From the NCBI GenBank assembly GCA_009377445.1, contig WHUA01000006.1, positions 124,001 to 188,000 on the forward strand: DNA of 64,000 nt, given 5' to 3'. This stretch comes from Alphaproteobacteria bacterium. Its GTDB lineage: Bacteria > Pseudomonadota > Alphaproteobacteria > UBA8366. Below the pieces are notes generated by a model. The model was not told the origin of the DNA and searched no databases. It saw nothing but the letters and a program-made list of their open reading frames with translations. Every line of letters starts with the position of its first letter. Within the stretch, counting starts at the first letter, position 1. Position numbers and translations under genes: made by a program. Below, one piece after another: positions 49,313 to 58,906 of this stretch.

Positions 49313-50908
49313 ATGAACGGGACTTATATGCACGAAAAGGCGAGGATGTCGTCCCGCCTGCTGTACCTGCCGCTCTATGCGGGCGCCCTGGCGCTCAGCA
49401 TGGGATTTGGCGGGATGTTTCAGGCGGCGTCCGCGCAAAACAAGACTGTGACCATTGTTCTCTCGGAAGAGCCAGAGGGCCTCGACGGCTGCAACGCGAA
49501 TCGCTCCAGCGTCGGCCGTGTCGTCAAGCAGAATATCGTCGAGACGCTGACGGAGATCGACCCGAAGGACGGCAGCATCACGCCGCGTCTCGCGCTCTCC
49601 TGGGAAAAAGTGAATGACACGACGTGGCGCTTCAAGCTGCGCCAGGGCGTCAAGTTCCATGATGGCGCCCCCTTCAATGCCGAGACGGCCACGAAGGCGA
49701 TTCACCGCACGATGGACACCAGCGTCAAGTCCGGCAATGCCCGCGGCACCGGCGGGCTCGATTGCGAAACCCGCACGAAGTCCTTCGGCGACCTGAAGAT
49801 CGTGGGCAAGCCGGTAGACGCGTACACCCTGGATATCGTGGCGAACAAGGCGGTTCCGATCCTGCCGACGCGGATGGGCGTGGTGTCGCTGTCGTCGCCC
49901 AACACGCCGAACGACAAGCTGGTCCTGCATCCCATAGGAACGGGCCCCTACACGTTCGAAAAATGGGTTCCCGGCCAGGAAATCACGCTGAAACGGTTCG
50001 ACGGTTACTGGGGCAAGAAGCCGGAGGCCGACGGCGCGCGCTATATCTGGCGGAAGGAGTCCGCCGTGCGCGCCGCCATGGTCAAGGTGGGCGAGGCGGA
50101 TATTGCGCCCAATATCGCCGTGCAGGATGCGACCGATCCGAGCATGGATTTCAGCTATCCGAATTCGGAAACGACGCGATTGCGCATCGACGTGACGCAG
50201 TCGCCGCTCAACGACAGGCGGGTGCGGCTGGCGCTGAATTATGCGATCGACCGGGAAGCGTTGAAGACCGTTCTGTCCAACGATGTCATCCCCGCTACCC
50301 AGATCGTCGTACCGGGCATCAGCGGCCACAATCCGAAGCTCAAGCCCTATCCATACGACCCGGAGAAGGCCAAGAAGCTGCTCGCGGAGGCGAAGGCTGC
50401 CGGCGTGCCGGTCGACAAGGAGCTCGAGATCATCGGCCGGACGAACCTCTATCCGAACGGCACCGAGCATATGGAAGCGACGATGGCCATGTTGCAGGCG
50501 GTCGGCTTCAAGGTGAAGATGCGTATGCTGGAAGTCGCGGAATGGATCGACATTCTCACCAAGCCCTATGCCGAAGACCGGGGTCCGGTATTGCTCCAGG
50601 GACAGCACGACAACAATAACGGCGACGCCGTCTTCTCCGTATTCAACAAGTATGCCTGTAAAGGTGCCCAATCCGTGACCTGCGACGAGAAGCTCGATGC
50701 GCTGATCGCCAAGGCATCGGCCCTGTCCGGCGACGAGCGCCGGAAGACCTGGGAAGAGGCTCTTCGGAGAATCCACGAAGATATGGTGTGCGATGTTTTC
50801 ATGTACCACATGGTCGGCTATTCCCGCGTCGGCAAGCGGGTCAACTTCAAGCCCAGCATCTCGACCAACAGTGAAATACATATCGCGCAGGTGACGTTTA
50901 AGAAGTAA
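49313..50908 (+). CDS. ABC transporter substrate-binding protein (SBP_bac_5), operon copy
   Basis: 531-residue periplasmic binding protein of the peptide/opine class. The signal peptide covers about residues 12-41 and ends ASAQN. Family segments are EPEGLDGCNAN, TWRFKLRQGVKFHDGAPFNAET near residue 110, and HPIGTGPYTFEKWVPGQEITLKRFDGYWG. It is distinct from the two orphan copies at 3.5-7.1 kb. GGGAGGAAGCC precedes the ATG. Two permeases and two ATPases follow in order, giving a full importer; the exact ligand is unknown. Confidence 0.92.
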   Translation: MNGTYMHEKARMSSRLLYLPLYAGALALSMGFGGMFQAASAQNKTVTIVLSEEPEGLDGCNANRSSVGRVVKQNIVETLTEIDPKDGSITPRLALSWEKVNDTTWRFKLRQGVKFHDGAPFNAETATKAIHRTMDTSVKSGNARGTGGLDCETRTKSFGDLKIVGKPVDAYTLDIVANKAVPILPTRMGVVSLSSPNTPNDKLVLHPIGTGPYTFEKWVPGQEITLKRFDGYWGKKPEADGARYIWRKESAVRAAMVKVGEADIAPNIAVQDATDPSMDFSYPNSETTRLRIDVTQSPLNDRRVRLALNYAIDREALKTVLSNDVIPATQIVVPGISGHNPKLKPYPYDPEKAKKLLAEAKAAGVPVDKELEIIGRTNLYPNGTEHMEATMAMLQAVGFKVKMRMLEVAEWIDILTKPYAEDRGPVLLQGQHDNNNGDAVFSVFNKYACKGAQSVTCDEKLDALIAKASALSGDERRKTWEEALRRIHEDMVCDVFMYHMVGYSRVGKRVNFKPSISTNSEIHIAQVTFKK

Positions 50909-50930
50909 GCGGCCGTGAGCACGTCTTCAT

Positions 50931-50964
50931 GGGGCGGCCCGATCGCATATGATCGGGCCGCTCC
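50931..50964 (+). promoter_or_regulatory. Strong hairpin between SBP and permease genes
   Basis: Perfect 11-bp stem GCGGCCCGATC/GATCGGGCCGC around the six-base loop GCATAT, extendable by three more pairs including one G-T. No T-run follows. In SBP-first operons such intercistronic stems usually stabilise the upstream message or limit read-through, raising SBP over permease. Confidence 0.55.
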
Positions 50965-51009
50965 ATCGCTTCGCAAGGCGGAAGCAAGGCCGGTTGGGAG
51001 CTGGAACAC

Positions 51010-51927
51010 ATGACACGCTTTCTGGCGCGGCGGTCTGTGCACAGCGCGTTCGCTCTTGTCGGGCTGATCGTGGCCGTATTCTTTCTGGCGCGATTGACCG
51101 GAGACCCGACCAACCTTTTCCTGCCGCTCGACGCGTCGCTGGAGACTCGCAAAGAGTTCGCCCACAAGCATGGCTTCGACCGGCCGGCGATCGAGCAGTT
51201 CTGGTCCTTCGTCAAGGACATGTCGCATGGCGACCTGGGATATTCGCTCCGCAAGCAGCGCCCGGCGATGGAGCTGGTGCTCGAAGCCTATCCGACGACG
51301 CTGAAGCTAGCCGGCGCGACCATGGTGATCGCCATCGCGCTGGCGATCGTGATCGGCGCGCTGGCCGCCTACCGGCCGGGCGGCGTGTTCGACCGCATCA
51401 GCGGCATCGCCTCGCTCGCCGGCGCCAGCGCACCCGATTTCTGGGTCGCGATCACCGGCATTCTCATTTTTTCCGTCAGCCTGCGCTGGCTTCCGACGTC
51501 CGGGGTCGGCGGGTTTCCCTACTGGATCATGCCGATTACAGTTCTGGCCCTGCGGCCGTTCGGGCTGCTGGTCCAGGTCGTGCGCTCCTCCATGCTGAGC
51601 GCGCTCGCGTCGGCTTATGTGAAGACGGCGCGGGCGAAAGGCGTTTCCGAGCGGACCGTCATCTTCGTCCATGCGCTGCGCAATGCCTGCCTGTCGATCG
51701 TGACGGTGGCCGGCGATCTCACCGTCGGGCTGATCAACGGCGCGGTCATCGTCGAGACGGTGTTCGGCTGGCCCGGTGTCGGCAAGCTCATGATCGATTC
51801 CGTCATCCAGCGCGATTTTCCCATCGTGCAGGCGTCCATCATGCTGACCGCGACGGCGATCTTCCTGCTGAATATCGCGATCGACCTGATCTATGTCGCG
51901 CTCGATCCGCGCATCCGACACCAATAG
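51010..51927 (+). CDS. ABC transporter permease (DppB/OppB type)
   Basis: 305 residues with six predicted membrane helices and the binding-protein-dependent transport signature AYVKTARAKGVSERTVIFVHALRNA, the EAA loop that contacts the ATPase. The N-terminal TRFLARRSVHSAFALVGLIVAVFFLARL and the following LFLPLDASLETRKEF are the DppB pattern. It is the first of two permeases in the peptide/opine importer. Confidence 0.92.
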   Translation: MTRFLARRSVHSAFALVGLIVAVFFLARLTGDPTNLFLPLDASLETRKEFAHKHGFDRPAIEQFWSFVKDMSHGDLGYSLRKQRPAMELVLEAYPTTLKLAGATMVIAIALAIVIGALAAYRPGGVFDRISGIASLAGASAPDFWVAITGILIFSVSLRWLPTSGVGGFPYWIMPITVLALRPFGLLVQVVRSSMLSALASAYVKTARAKGVSERTVIFVHALRNACLSIVTVAGDLTVGLINGAVIVETVFGWPGVGKLMIDSVIQRDFPIVQASIMLTATAIFLLNIAIDLIYVALDPRIRHQ

Positions 51928-51948
51928 CCGGCTGGAGGACGACCGGGA

Positions 51949-52869
51949 ATGGCCCAGATCACGGCAGAACAGGAAGCGGTCGCCATCCGCCGGGGCCTGT
52001 CGTGGTGGCGCCTGCTGCTGCGCGATCCCATTGCGCTCGTGGCGGCGCTGTGGCTGTGCCTCCTCGCCCTCTGCGTGCTCGCCGGCCCCGAGCTGTTCGG
52101 CAAGGCGGCGACGGCGCTCAATCTCCGCGCCCGCAATCTGCCGCCCGGCTCGATAGAGCACGGATGGCTGATGATCCTGGGCGCCGATACGCTCGGCCGC
52201 AGCATGTTGGCCCGGCTCATCGTGGCCTCCCGCAACACGCTCTCGATCGCGCTGATCTCCGTCCTGGTCGCCATGATGATCGGCGGCTTCCTCGGCCTGA
52301 TCGCAGGCTATATCGGCCGCACCGTCGGCAACGTCATCATGCGCCTCTCCGATATCATCCAAAGCTTTCCGTCGCTGCTGCTGGCCGTCGTCGTGCTCTA
52401 CATGCTCGAGCCGCGGGTCGGCAATCTCATCATCGTGCTGGCGATCACGCGCATCCCGTCCTACCTGCGCGTGACCCGCGCCGAGGTACTGGAGATCCGC
52501 GAGCGCGTCTTCGTCGATGCCGCACGCGCGCTCGGCGGCAGCCGGGCGCATATCCTGTTTCGCCATATTACGCCGGTCGTGGCACCGACGCTGCTGACCA
52601 TCCTGACCGTCGATTTCGCGATCGTCATGCTGGCGGAATCCGGCCTCAGCTTCCTCGGCATCGGCATCCAGCCGCCGGAGATCACCTGGGGCCTGATGGT
52701 GGCGCAGGGGCGCAATCACCTGAGCCAGGCGTGGTGGCTCGCCTTCTTCCCAGGGCTCGCCATCATGTTCGCGACGCTGTCGGCCAATGTCCTCTCGAAC
52801 TGGCTCAGGATCGCGACCGACCCCGTGCAGCGCTGGCGCCTCGAAGCGCCGAAGGGCGGCGATGCCTGA
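51949..52869 (+). CDS. ABC transporter permease (DppC/OppC type)
   Basis: 306 residues with an N-terminal OppC_N segment (WWRLLLRDPIALVAALWLCLL), then the transport domain with EAA loop FVDAARALGGSRAHILFRHITP. LGADTLGRSMLARLI is a typical DppC piece. It pairs with the preceding permease; its last eight bases overlap the next gene. Confidence 0.92.
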   Translation: MAQITAEQEAVAIRRGLSWWRLLLRDPIALVAALWLCLLALCVLAGPELFGKAATALNLRARNLPPGSIEHGWLMILGADTLGRSMLARLIVASRNTLSIALISVLVAMMIGGFLGLIAGYIGRTVGNVIMRLSDIIQSFPSLLLAVVVLYMLEPRVGNLIIVLAITRIPSYLRVTRAEVLEIRERVFVDAARALGGSRAHILFRHITPVVAPTLLTILTVDFAIVMLAESGLSFLGIGIQPPEITWGLMVAQGRNHLSQAWWLAFFPGLAIMFATLSANVLSNWLRIATDPVQRWRLEAPKGGDA

Positions 52870-53857
52870 CAACGCGGCGCCACTGCTCGAGGTCGCCGAC
52901 CTCAAGATCGAGTTTCGCAGCGGGCGCGAAACGGTTTATGCCGTCAATGGCGCGGGTTTCAGTGTCCGGCCGGGCGAGACGGCGGCGATCCTGGGCGAAA
53001 GCGGCTCGGGCAAGAGCGTCACCGCCTCGGCGATCATGCGCCTTCTGCAGTGCCCGCCTGCATTCATTGCCGGCGGCGCGATCCGCTTCAAGGGCGACGA
53101 TGTGCTGGCGATGCCGCTGAACCAGTGGCGCCGGCGCTGCGGGCGCGAGATCGCGATGGTGTTTCAGGACGCGCTCGCCGCGCTCAACCCGGTATTCACC
53201 GTCGGCTGGCAGATCGCCGAGCTGTTCCGCGCGCATGGCGAGCGCAGCGGCAAAAAGGCCGAGGCGCGGGCCGTCGAGCTGCTGGCCCGCGTCGGCATCC
53301 CCGATCCGGTAAACCGGGCGCGGGACTACCCGCACCAGTTTTCCGGCGGCATGCGCCAGCGGGTCATGATCGCGATGGCGATTGCGCTCGGCCCGGACCT
53401 GCTGATCGCCGACGAGCCGACGACTGCGCTCGACGTGACGGTGCAGGCACAGATCATGGACCTGCTTCAGGATCTGCAGAAAGAGATCGGCATGGCGATG
53501 ATCCTCATCACCCACGACCTGGGCGTTGTCGCCGATGTCGCCGACCATGTCGCCGTGATGTACGCCGGGCGCGTGGTGGAGCGCGGCAAGGTTCGCGATG
53601 TCCTCGGCAAGCCCGCCCATCCCTATACGCTGGCGCTGCTCGAATCCGTGCCGCAATTGCAGCAGAACAGCCAATCGTTGCGGCCGATCGTGGGGTCGCC
53701 TCCCGACATGGCGGCGCCGCCGTCGGGCTGCGCGTTCCATCCGCGCTGCCGGTTTGCGACCGGCGAATGCAAGGTCAAATTGCCGCCGAAGGTAGCCGTC
53801 GCTCCAGGGCGCGTCGCCGAATGCCATCATGCGAAGAGCGTTTTCAATGGCGGGTGA
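52862..53857 (+). CDS. ABC transporter ATP-binding protein (DppD/OppD type)
   Basis: 331-residue ATPase of the importer: Walker A GESGSGKS near residue 43, signature FSGGMRQR, Walker [14 protein letters not shown]-loop ITHDLGVV. The C-terminal oligopeptide-transporter extension carries the cysteine cluster [19 protein letters not shown], which in relatives can hold an iron-sulfur cluster. ATG 52862 lies within the end of the preceding gene. Confidence 0.93.
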   Translation: MPDNAAPLLEVADLKIEFRSGRETVYAVNGAGFSVRPGETAAILGESGSGKSVTASAIMRLLQCPPAFIAGGAIRFKGDDVLAMPLNQWRRRCGREIAMVFQDALAALNPVFTVGWQIAELFRAHGERSGKKAEARAVELLARVGIPDPVNRARDYPHQFSGGMRQRVMIAMAIALGPDLLIADEPTTALDVTVQAQIMDLLQDLQKEIGMAMILITHDLGVVADVADHVAVMYAGRVVERGKVRDVLGKPAHPYTLALLESVPQLQQNSQSLRPIVGSPPDMAAPPSGCAFHPRCRFATGECKVKLPPKVAVAPGRVAECHHAKSVFNGG

Positions 53858-54854
53858 AGGTCCCATTCTCGAAGTTCGCGGGCTCGTGAAGCATTTCCAC
53901 GTCGGCGGCGGCTTCGCCTTCGGCCGGCAGGCGGCGGTGATCCGCGCGGTCGACGACGTAAGCTTCGACCTCAGGCGCGGCGAGACGCTCGGCCTCGTCG
54001 GCGAAAGCGGATGCGGCAAGTCGACGGTCGCCCGAACCCTGCTGCGGCTGGAAGAGCCCACGGCAGGCAAGGCGCTGTTCCATGGGCGCGACGTCTTCGC
54101 CGCGGGCGAGCGCGAGCTCAAGGACATCCGCCGGCGAATCCAGGTCATATTCCAGGATCCTTACGCCTCGCTCAATCCGCGGCTCCGCGTGGAGCAGATC
54201 GTCAGCGAGCCCTGGGTCATCCACCGCGACGTCCTGCCTCGCGCCGGCTGGCCGGACCGCGTGCGCGAGCTGCTGGAGAGCGTCGGGCTCCGGCGCGAGC
54301 ATGCGGAGCGCTATCCGCACGAATTCTCGGGCGGTCAGCGCCAGCGCATCGGCATCGCCCGGGCGATGGCGCTCAATCCGGAGATCCTGATCTGCGACGA
54401 GCCGGTGTCCGCGCTGGACGTGTCGGTGCAGGCGCAGGTGGTCAATCTGCTGGAGGAGATCCAGCAGCGCTTCGGCATCGCCTATATCTTCATCGCGCAT
54501 GACCTGTCGGTCGTGCGTCACATGTCGCACCGGGTCGCGGTGATGTATCTCGGCCGCATCGTCGAGCTGGGCGGCAAGGAGCAGGTCTACGCCCGGCCGC
54601 GCCATCCCTACACGAAAGCGCTGCTCTCCGCGCAGCCGTCGATCGATTTCACCGGCGAGCGGCAGAGCCAGCGGATCATCCTCCAGGGCGAAGTGCCCAG
54701 CCCGGCTAATCCCCCGTCGGGCTGCCGCTTCCGCAGCCGGTGCTGGAAGATGCAGCAGGTATGCGCCGGGGAGCCGCCGCCACTCGCCGAAGGATCGGAA
54801 TCCGGCCATCGGGCCGCTTGCTACTTTCCGGAGGGCGGGCCGGCGCGGGCTTGA
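53847..54854 (+). CDS. ABC transporter ATP-binding protein (DppF/OppF type)
   Basis: About 335 residues. Walker A GESGCGKST, Q-loop VIFQDPYASLNPRL, signature FSGGQRQR, Walker B ILICDEPVSALD and H-loop IAHDLSVV are all present, so it is an active ATPase. The C-terminal cysteine cluster is PPSGCRFRSRCWKMQQVC. The start could also be ATG 53829, six codons further up. It overlaps the preceding gene and closes the five-gene importer. Confidence 0.93.
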   Translation: MAGEGPILEVRGLVKHFHVGGGFAFGRQAAVIRAVDDVSFDLRRGETLGLVGESGCGKSTVARTLLRLEEPTAGKALFHGRDVFAAGERELKDIRRRIQVIFQDPYASLNPRLRVEQIVSEPWVIHRDVLPRAGWPDRVRELLESVGLRREHAERYPHEFSGGQRQRIGIARAMALNPEILICDEPVSALDVSVQAQVVNLLEEIQQRFGIAYIFIAHDLSVVRHMSHRVAVMYLGRIVELGGKEQVYARPRHPYTKALLSAQPSIDFTGERQSQRIILQGEVPSPANPPSGCRFRSRCWKMQQVCAGEPPPLAEGSESGHRAACYFPEGGPARA

Positions 54855-54943
54855 GCCGGATGGGCCGATGGCCTCCCGCGCATTTTGCCGCCGCCGCCGT
54901 GCAGGTTATGCTTCGGCAGTAACCCCAATCACCGAGGACGATC

Positions 54944-55882
54944 ATGCCGGACAGCGTCGCGATGCATCCCGAAATGCAGGTTCTTGTCGACTCGAAGGCG
55001 GGCCTGCCGCCGGCAACGACGCTGGAAGAGATGCGCGCCGGCTGGAATCTTTACTCCGTCCGGATGCGCCGGCCTCATCCCGAGGATATGACGGTGGCCG
55101 ACGACAAGGTTGCGGGGAAGGGGGGCGCCATCCCGATCCGCATCTACCGCCCCGCCGCGGCGGCCGCGAAGGCGCCCTGCGTCCTCTATTTCCACGGCGG
55201 CGGTTTCATGAAAGGCGATCTCGACAGCTCCGACACGACAGCCTGGGGGCTGGCGCAGGAGACGGGCGCGGTGGTGGTCAGCGTGGACTACCGCTTGGCG
55301 CCGGAGAATCCCTATCCCGCCGCCTTCGACGACTGCTTTTCCGTGCTTGCCGACGTAGCGGGGAATGCCGGACGCTATGGCGTGGACCCGGCGCGGATCG
55401 CCGTCAGCGGCGACAGCGCCGGCGGCAACCTGGCGGCGGCGGTATCGCTCGCCGCCCGCGACCGGGACGGCCCGGCCGTTGCGGCGCAGGTGCTGATCTA
55501 TCCCTGCCTCACCGACGACACGAAGCATGAAAGCTATCGCGTGCATGCGGTGACGCCCGGCCTCACGGCGGCCTCGATGGGCTCTTATTGGAACTGGTAC
55601 CTCGCCGGTTCGGCGCAGCCGGTCGGCGATCCCTACGCGCTGCCGCTCAAGGCGCGCAGCCTCGCGGGACTGCCGCGCGCCCTCGTCCATGTCGCGGAAA
55701 TCGACCCGCTGTACGACGACGGCCGGCTCTACGCCGAGCGGCTGAAGGCGGCGGGCGTGCCGACCGAGTACCGCTGCGCCAAGGGCATGATCCACGGATT
55801 CATGCGCGCCCGGCTGCTGGGTCCCGACTCGGCGGCCGAGTTCGGTGCTATTTGCGGCTTTCTGCGGAGAAGTCTCGCCTGA
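54944..55882 (+). CDS. Alpha/beta hydrolase, hormone-sensitive-lipase family
   Basis: 312-residue esterase-type hydrolase. The oxyanion-hole motif YFHGGGF lies near residue 83, and the nucleophile motif GDSAGGN near 155 (serine). The acid is in EIDPLYDDG near 250 and the histidine in GMIHGF near 283, so the triad is complete. It is 89 bases after the importer operon on the same strand and could hydrolyse an imported ester or amide, but that is only positional. Its end overlaps the next, convergent gene by 35 bases. Confidence 0.85.
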   Translation: MPDSVAMHPEMQVLVDSKAGLPPATTLEEMRAGWNLYSVRMRRPHPEDMTVADDKVAGKGGAIPIRIYRPAAAAAKAPCVLYFHGGGFMKGDLDSSDTTAWGLAQETGAVVVSVDYRLAPENPYPAAFDDCFSVLADVAGNAGRYGVDPARIAVSGDSAGGNLAAAVSLAARDRDGPAVAAQVLIYPCLTDDTKHESYRVHAVTPGLTAASMGSYWNWYLAGSAQPVGDPYALPLKARSLAGLPRALVHVAEIDPLYDDGRLYAERLKAAGVPTEYRCAKGMIHGFMRARLLGPDSAAEFGAICGFLRRSLA

Positions 55883-56432
55883 GGGCGCGCCGCTTTATCA
55901 GCGGCAGGAGCTCGCGAAAGATCGGCGTGTCGCCGCGCTCGAGCCACTCGAACACCGCCATCTCGGTCGTCACGAGCGGACAATCCGCCTTGCGCATCCT
56001 GTCGAGCGTCGGCGGCTCCAGGGCCGCGGAGTCGTCGGCGATGGCATCGATGACGGCGTAGGCCGTGCAGCCGTCCTCGGCGCTGGACAGCCGCGCGATG
56101 AGCGGCTGCACGATCGGCAGCGATCCGACGAACAGCGCCTGTTTGCGGCCGAGCCTCCGCATCATGTCCGGGAGGCCATCGATGTTGCACTCGCGCGTCG
56201 CGAACCCCGGGACCGAACGCGCGTCCGACGACGGCGGGCTGAGCCGGAAGGCGAGGCTCTCGATCGGCGCGGCGTTTCCGTGCGCCATGAACAGCGGCAC
56301 GTCGAGCCGCTGCGCCGCCGTCGTCAGCAGCGCGATGTTGGCGAGCAGCCAATCGGGGCAGGGGGTGTCGGGGTGGCCTTCATTGAGAAAGCTGGTAACG
56401 ACGAGGCATGATCTTGCGGCCTTTAGGCGCAC
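55848..56432 (-). CDS. Isochorismatase-fold protein lacking recognisable catalytic residues
   Basis: 194 residues with the overall isochorismatase/cysteine-hydrolase layout: VVTSFLNEGHPDTPCPDWLLANIALL at the start, a central region with LFVGSLPIVQPLIARLSS, and the end TTEMAVFEWLERGDTPIFRELLPLIK, a common C-terminal pattern. The usual aspartate of the first strand (D in DMQN) and the nucleophilic cysteine after the helix-capping threonine are absent, so it may be inactive or binding-only. The tail overlaps the convergent hydrolase gene. Confidence 0.6.
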   Translation of the reverse strand: MRLKAARSCLVVTSFLNEGHPDTPCPDWLLANIALLTTAAQRLDVPLFMAHGNAAPIESLAFRLSPPSSDARSVPGFATRECNIDGLPDMMRRLGRKQALFVGSLPIVQPLIARLSSAEDGCTAYAVIDAIADDSAALEPPTLDRMRKADCPLVTTEMAVFEWLERGDTPIFRELLPLIKRRALRRDFSAESRK

Positions 56433-56523
56433 GGCATTGTCCGTTGGTGCGTGGAATTTTCGTCAGGCCGGAAGATAGCGGATTGTCGCGTGTCTGTCGC
56501 CCTGTGATCCACGCTGCGACAAT

Positions 56524-56547
56524 GGGGGCCGCATTGCTGCGACCCCC
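56524..56547 (-). terminator. Hairpin downstream of ADP-forming acyl-CoA ligase gene
   Basis: On the minus strand GGGGGTCGCA/TGCGGCCCCC forms a 10-bp stem (one G-U) with a four-base loop, 22 bases after the ligase stop codon. The following T content is low, so it is a moderate terminator candidate. Confidence 0.4.
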
Positions 56548-56568
56548 CCCCGTATCGCTCAGAATCGC

Positions 56569-58704
56569 TCAGAGCAGGCCTGCCGAACGGGCCCAGCGAT
56601 ATTTCGCCCCCAGGACGTTGACCGGAAGCTCCGTCGTGTAGGGATAGGCGACGATGTCGCGGTCGTAGAGATATTCGGACGCCTCTTCGACCTGGATATC
56701 GCCGACCAGCGACGCCACCACCGGCTTATTGATGCCTTTCTTGCGCGCTTCTTCCACGACCTTCGCCGTCAGTTCGGCGAACACCATCGGCGGCGTGACG
56801 ATCGTATGCCAGTAGCCGAGGATGAGCGCGTGGATGCGGTCGTCCTCGAGCCCGAGCTTGATGGTATTGGCGTAGGTGGCGGGCGGCTCGCCGCCGGTGA
56901 TGTCGACGGGATTGCCCGCCGCGCCGAACGGCGGGATGAACTTGCGGAAGGCGGCGTCGAGATCCTTCGGCATCCGCATCAGCGAAAGACCGTTGTCGAC
57001 GCAGGCGTCCGACAGCAGCACGCCGGAGCCGCCCGCGCCGGTGATGATGACGACGTTCTCGCCCTTGGGCGTCGGCAGCTTCGGCAGGCCGCGGGCGAAT
57101 TGCAGCATGTCGTTCAGCGTGCGGGCGCGGATGACGCCCGATTGCTTCAGCACGTCCTCGTAGATCTTGTCGTTGCCGGCGAGCGCCCCCGTGTGCGAGG
57201 CGGCGGCGCGGGCGCCCATGGCCGTGCGGCCGGCCTTGAGCACGATGATCGGCTTGTTCTTCGACACGCGCTTGGCGGCCTCGGCGAAGGCGCGGCCGTC
57301 TTTAAGGTCTTCCAGATGCATCGCCATGACCTCGGTATTCGGATCCTGCTCGAAATAAATCAGCAGGTCGTCTTCATCCAGGTCGGACTTGTTGCCGAGG
57401 CCGACGATTGCCGACACCCCCATCTTGGTGGAACGGCTGAAGCCGATGATCGACATGCCGACGCCGCCGCTCTGCGACGACAGGGCGACCTTGCCCTTGA
57501 CGTCGTAGGGCGTGCAGAAGGTCGCGCACAGGTTCTTCGGCGTGTAGTAGAAGCCGTAGATGTTCGGACCCATGACCCGCACGTTGTACTTGCGGGCGAC
57601 GGCCAGCATCTGGTTCTGCAGCTCGACCTCGCCGGTCTCCGCGAAGCCGGACGGGATCATGACGGCGCCGGCAATTTTCTTCTGGCCCACTTCTTCGAGC
57701 GCGCTGGCGACGAACTTCGCCGGGATGGCGAAGACGGCCACGTCGACCGTGCCCGGAATGTCTTTCACGCTCTTGAAGCATTTGTAGCCGAGGACCTCGT
57801 CGGCCCGCGGGTTGATCGGATAAATCTTGCCCTTGTAGCCGCCGTTGATCAGGTTCTTCATGACCGAATTGCCGATCTTCCCGTCTTCGGAAGACGCGCC
57901 GATGACGGCGACGGAATCCGGATTCATGATCCGCTTCATCGCCGCGAGAATCTCCGCCTGCGAGGGGCGGAACGGCGCGGCCTTCGGCTTCAGGTCGAGC
58001 AGGATGCGCACGTCGACGGCGGTCGCGCCCTTCTTGCGCGCGAAGATCGGGTTCAGGTCCATCTCGGCGATCTCCGGGAAGTCGGAGACCAGCTTCGAGA
58101 CGTTCTGGATGATCGTGGCGAGCGCCTGGCGGTCGACCGGGTCGGAGCCGCGAACGCCCTTCAGTATCTCCGCGCCCTGGATGTCCTTCAGCATCGCGGC
58201 TGCGTCCGACTTCGTCGTGGGCGCGAGGCGAAAGGTAATGTCCTTCATCACCTCGACGAGGATGCCGCCGAGGCCGAAGGCGACCAGCTTGCCGAAGCTC
58301 GGGTCGGTAACCGCACCGACGAGCACTTCCTGCGCGCCGTCGGACGACAGCATCTTCTGCACCTGGACGCCGTCGATGCGCGCCTTCCTGTTGTAGGCCC
58401 GCGCATTCTTAAGGATCGTATTGTACGCCTTCTTGGCGTCGGCCGCGCTGCTCACGCCGACGACCACACCGCCCGCATCCGTCTTGTGGAGGATATCCTC
58501 CGACTGGATCTTCATGACGACGGGGAAGCCCAGCCGTTTTGCGGCGCCCGCCGCCTTGTCGGCGGACGTCGCCATGGCGTCGCGCGGCAAAGGAATGCCG
58601 TAGGCCGCGCATATCTTCTTGCACTCCTCGGCCGTGAGCGCGCTGCGCTTGGCCTTGATCGCTTTATCGAGTACGGAACGAACCGCTTTCTTGTTGATTG
58701 CCAT
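56569..58704 (-). CDS. ADP-forming acyl-CoA synthetase (acetate-CoA ligase family, fused beta-alpha)
   Basis: 711 residues. The N-terminal ATP-grasp domain (about 1-230; FPVVMKIQSEDILHKTDAGGV; GLGGILVEVMKDITFRLAP) is followed by a CoA-binding Rossmann domain from about 255 (SVAVIGASSEDGKIGNSVMKN) and a succinyl-CoA-ligase-like domain. ASHTGALAGND near 505 holds the histidine that carries phosphate in this family. It makes an acyl-CoA from acid, CoA and ATP. It lies in the same direction as frc and oxc, 202 bases downstream of frc, suggesting a role in priming oxalyl-CoA or recycling formyl-CoA energy; its acid substrate is unproven. Confidence 0.85.
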   Translation of the reverse strand: MAINKKAVRSVLDKAIKAKRSALTAEECKKICAAYGIPLPRDAMATSADKAAGAAKRLGFPVVMKIQSEDILHKTDAGGVVVGVSSAADAKKAYNTILKNARAYNRKARIDGVQVQKMLSSDGAQEVLVGAVTDPSFGKLVAFGLGGILVEVMKDITFRLAPTTKSDAAAMLKDIQGAEILKGVRGSDPVDRQALATIIQNVSKLVSDFPEIAEMDLNPIFARKKGATAVDVRILLDLKPKAAPFRPSQAEILAAMKRIMNPDSVAVIGASSEDGKIGNSVMKNLINGGYKGKIYPINPRADEVLGYKCFKSVKDIPGTVDVAVFAIPAKFVASALEEVGQKKIAGAVMIPSGFAETGEVELQNQMLAVARKYNVRVMGPNIYGFYYTPKNLCATFCTPYDVKGKVALSSQSGGVGMSIIGFSRSTKMGVSAIVGLGNKSDLDEDDLLIYFEQDPNTEVMAMHLEDLKDGRAFAEAAKRVSKNKPIIVLKAGRTAMGARAAASHTGALAGNDKIYEDVLKQSGVIRARTLNDMLQFARGLPKLPTPKGENVVIITGAGGSGVLLSDACVDNGLSLMRMPKDLDAAFRKFIPPFGAAGNPVDITGGEPPATYANTIKLGLEDDRIHALILGYWHTIVTPPMVFAELTAKVVEEARKKGINKPVVASLVGDIQVEEASEYLYDRDIVAYPYTTELPVNVLGAKYRWARSAGLL

Positions 58705-58906
58705 GGCCTGGCCTCCTCCCTGAGGTCGTACTTAGGTGACGAAAAAAGCCGCACGGGGGCACCCTATCGACGGGGCGCGGTTGAAACAGCACGGCTATGT
58801 TACCCGAAATCTCGTGATGATCCTTGTTCGCTGGCCGCCTCACGAATCAAGGCGATGCAGCGTTATCCGGTGGGACCCAAAAGGTGCGGGCGGTTTCGCC
58901 CTGTCA

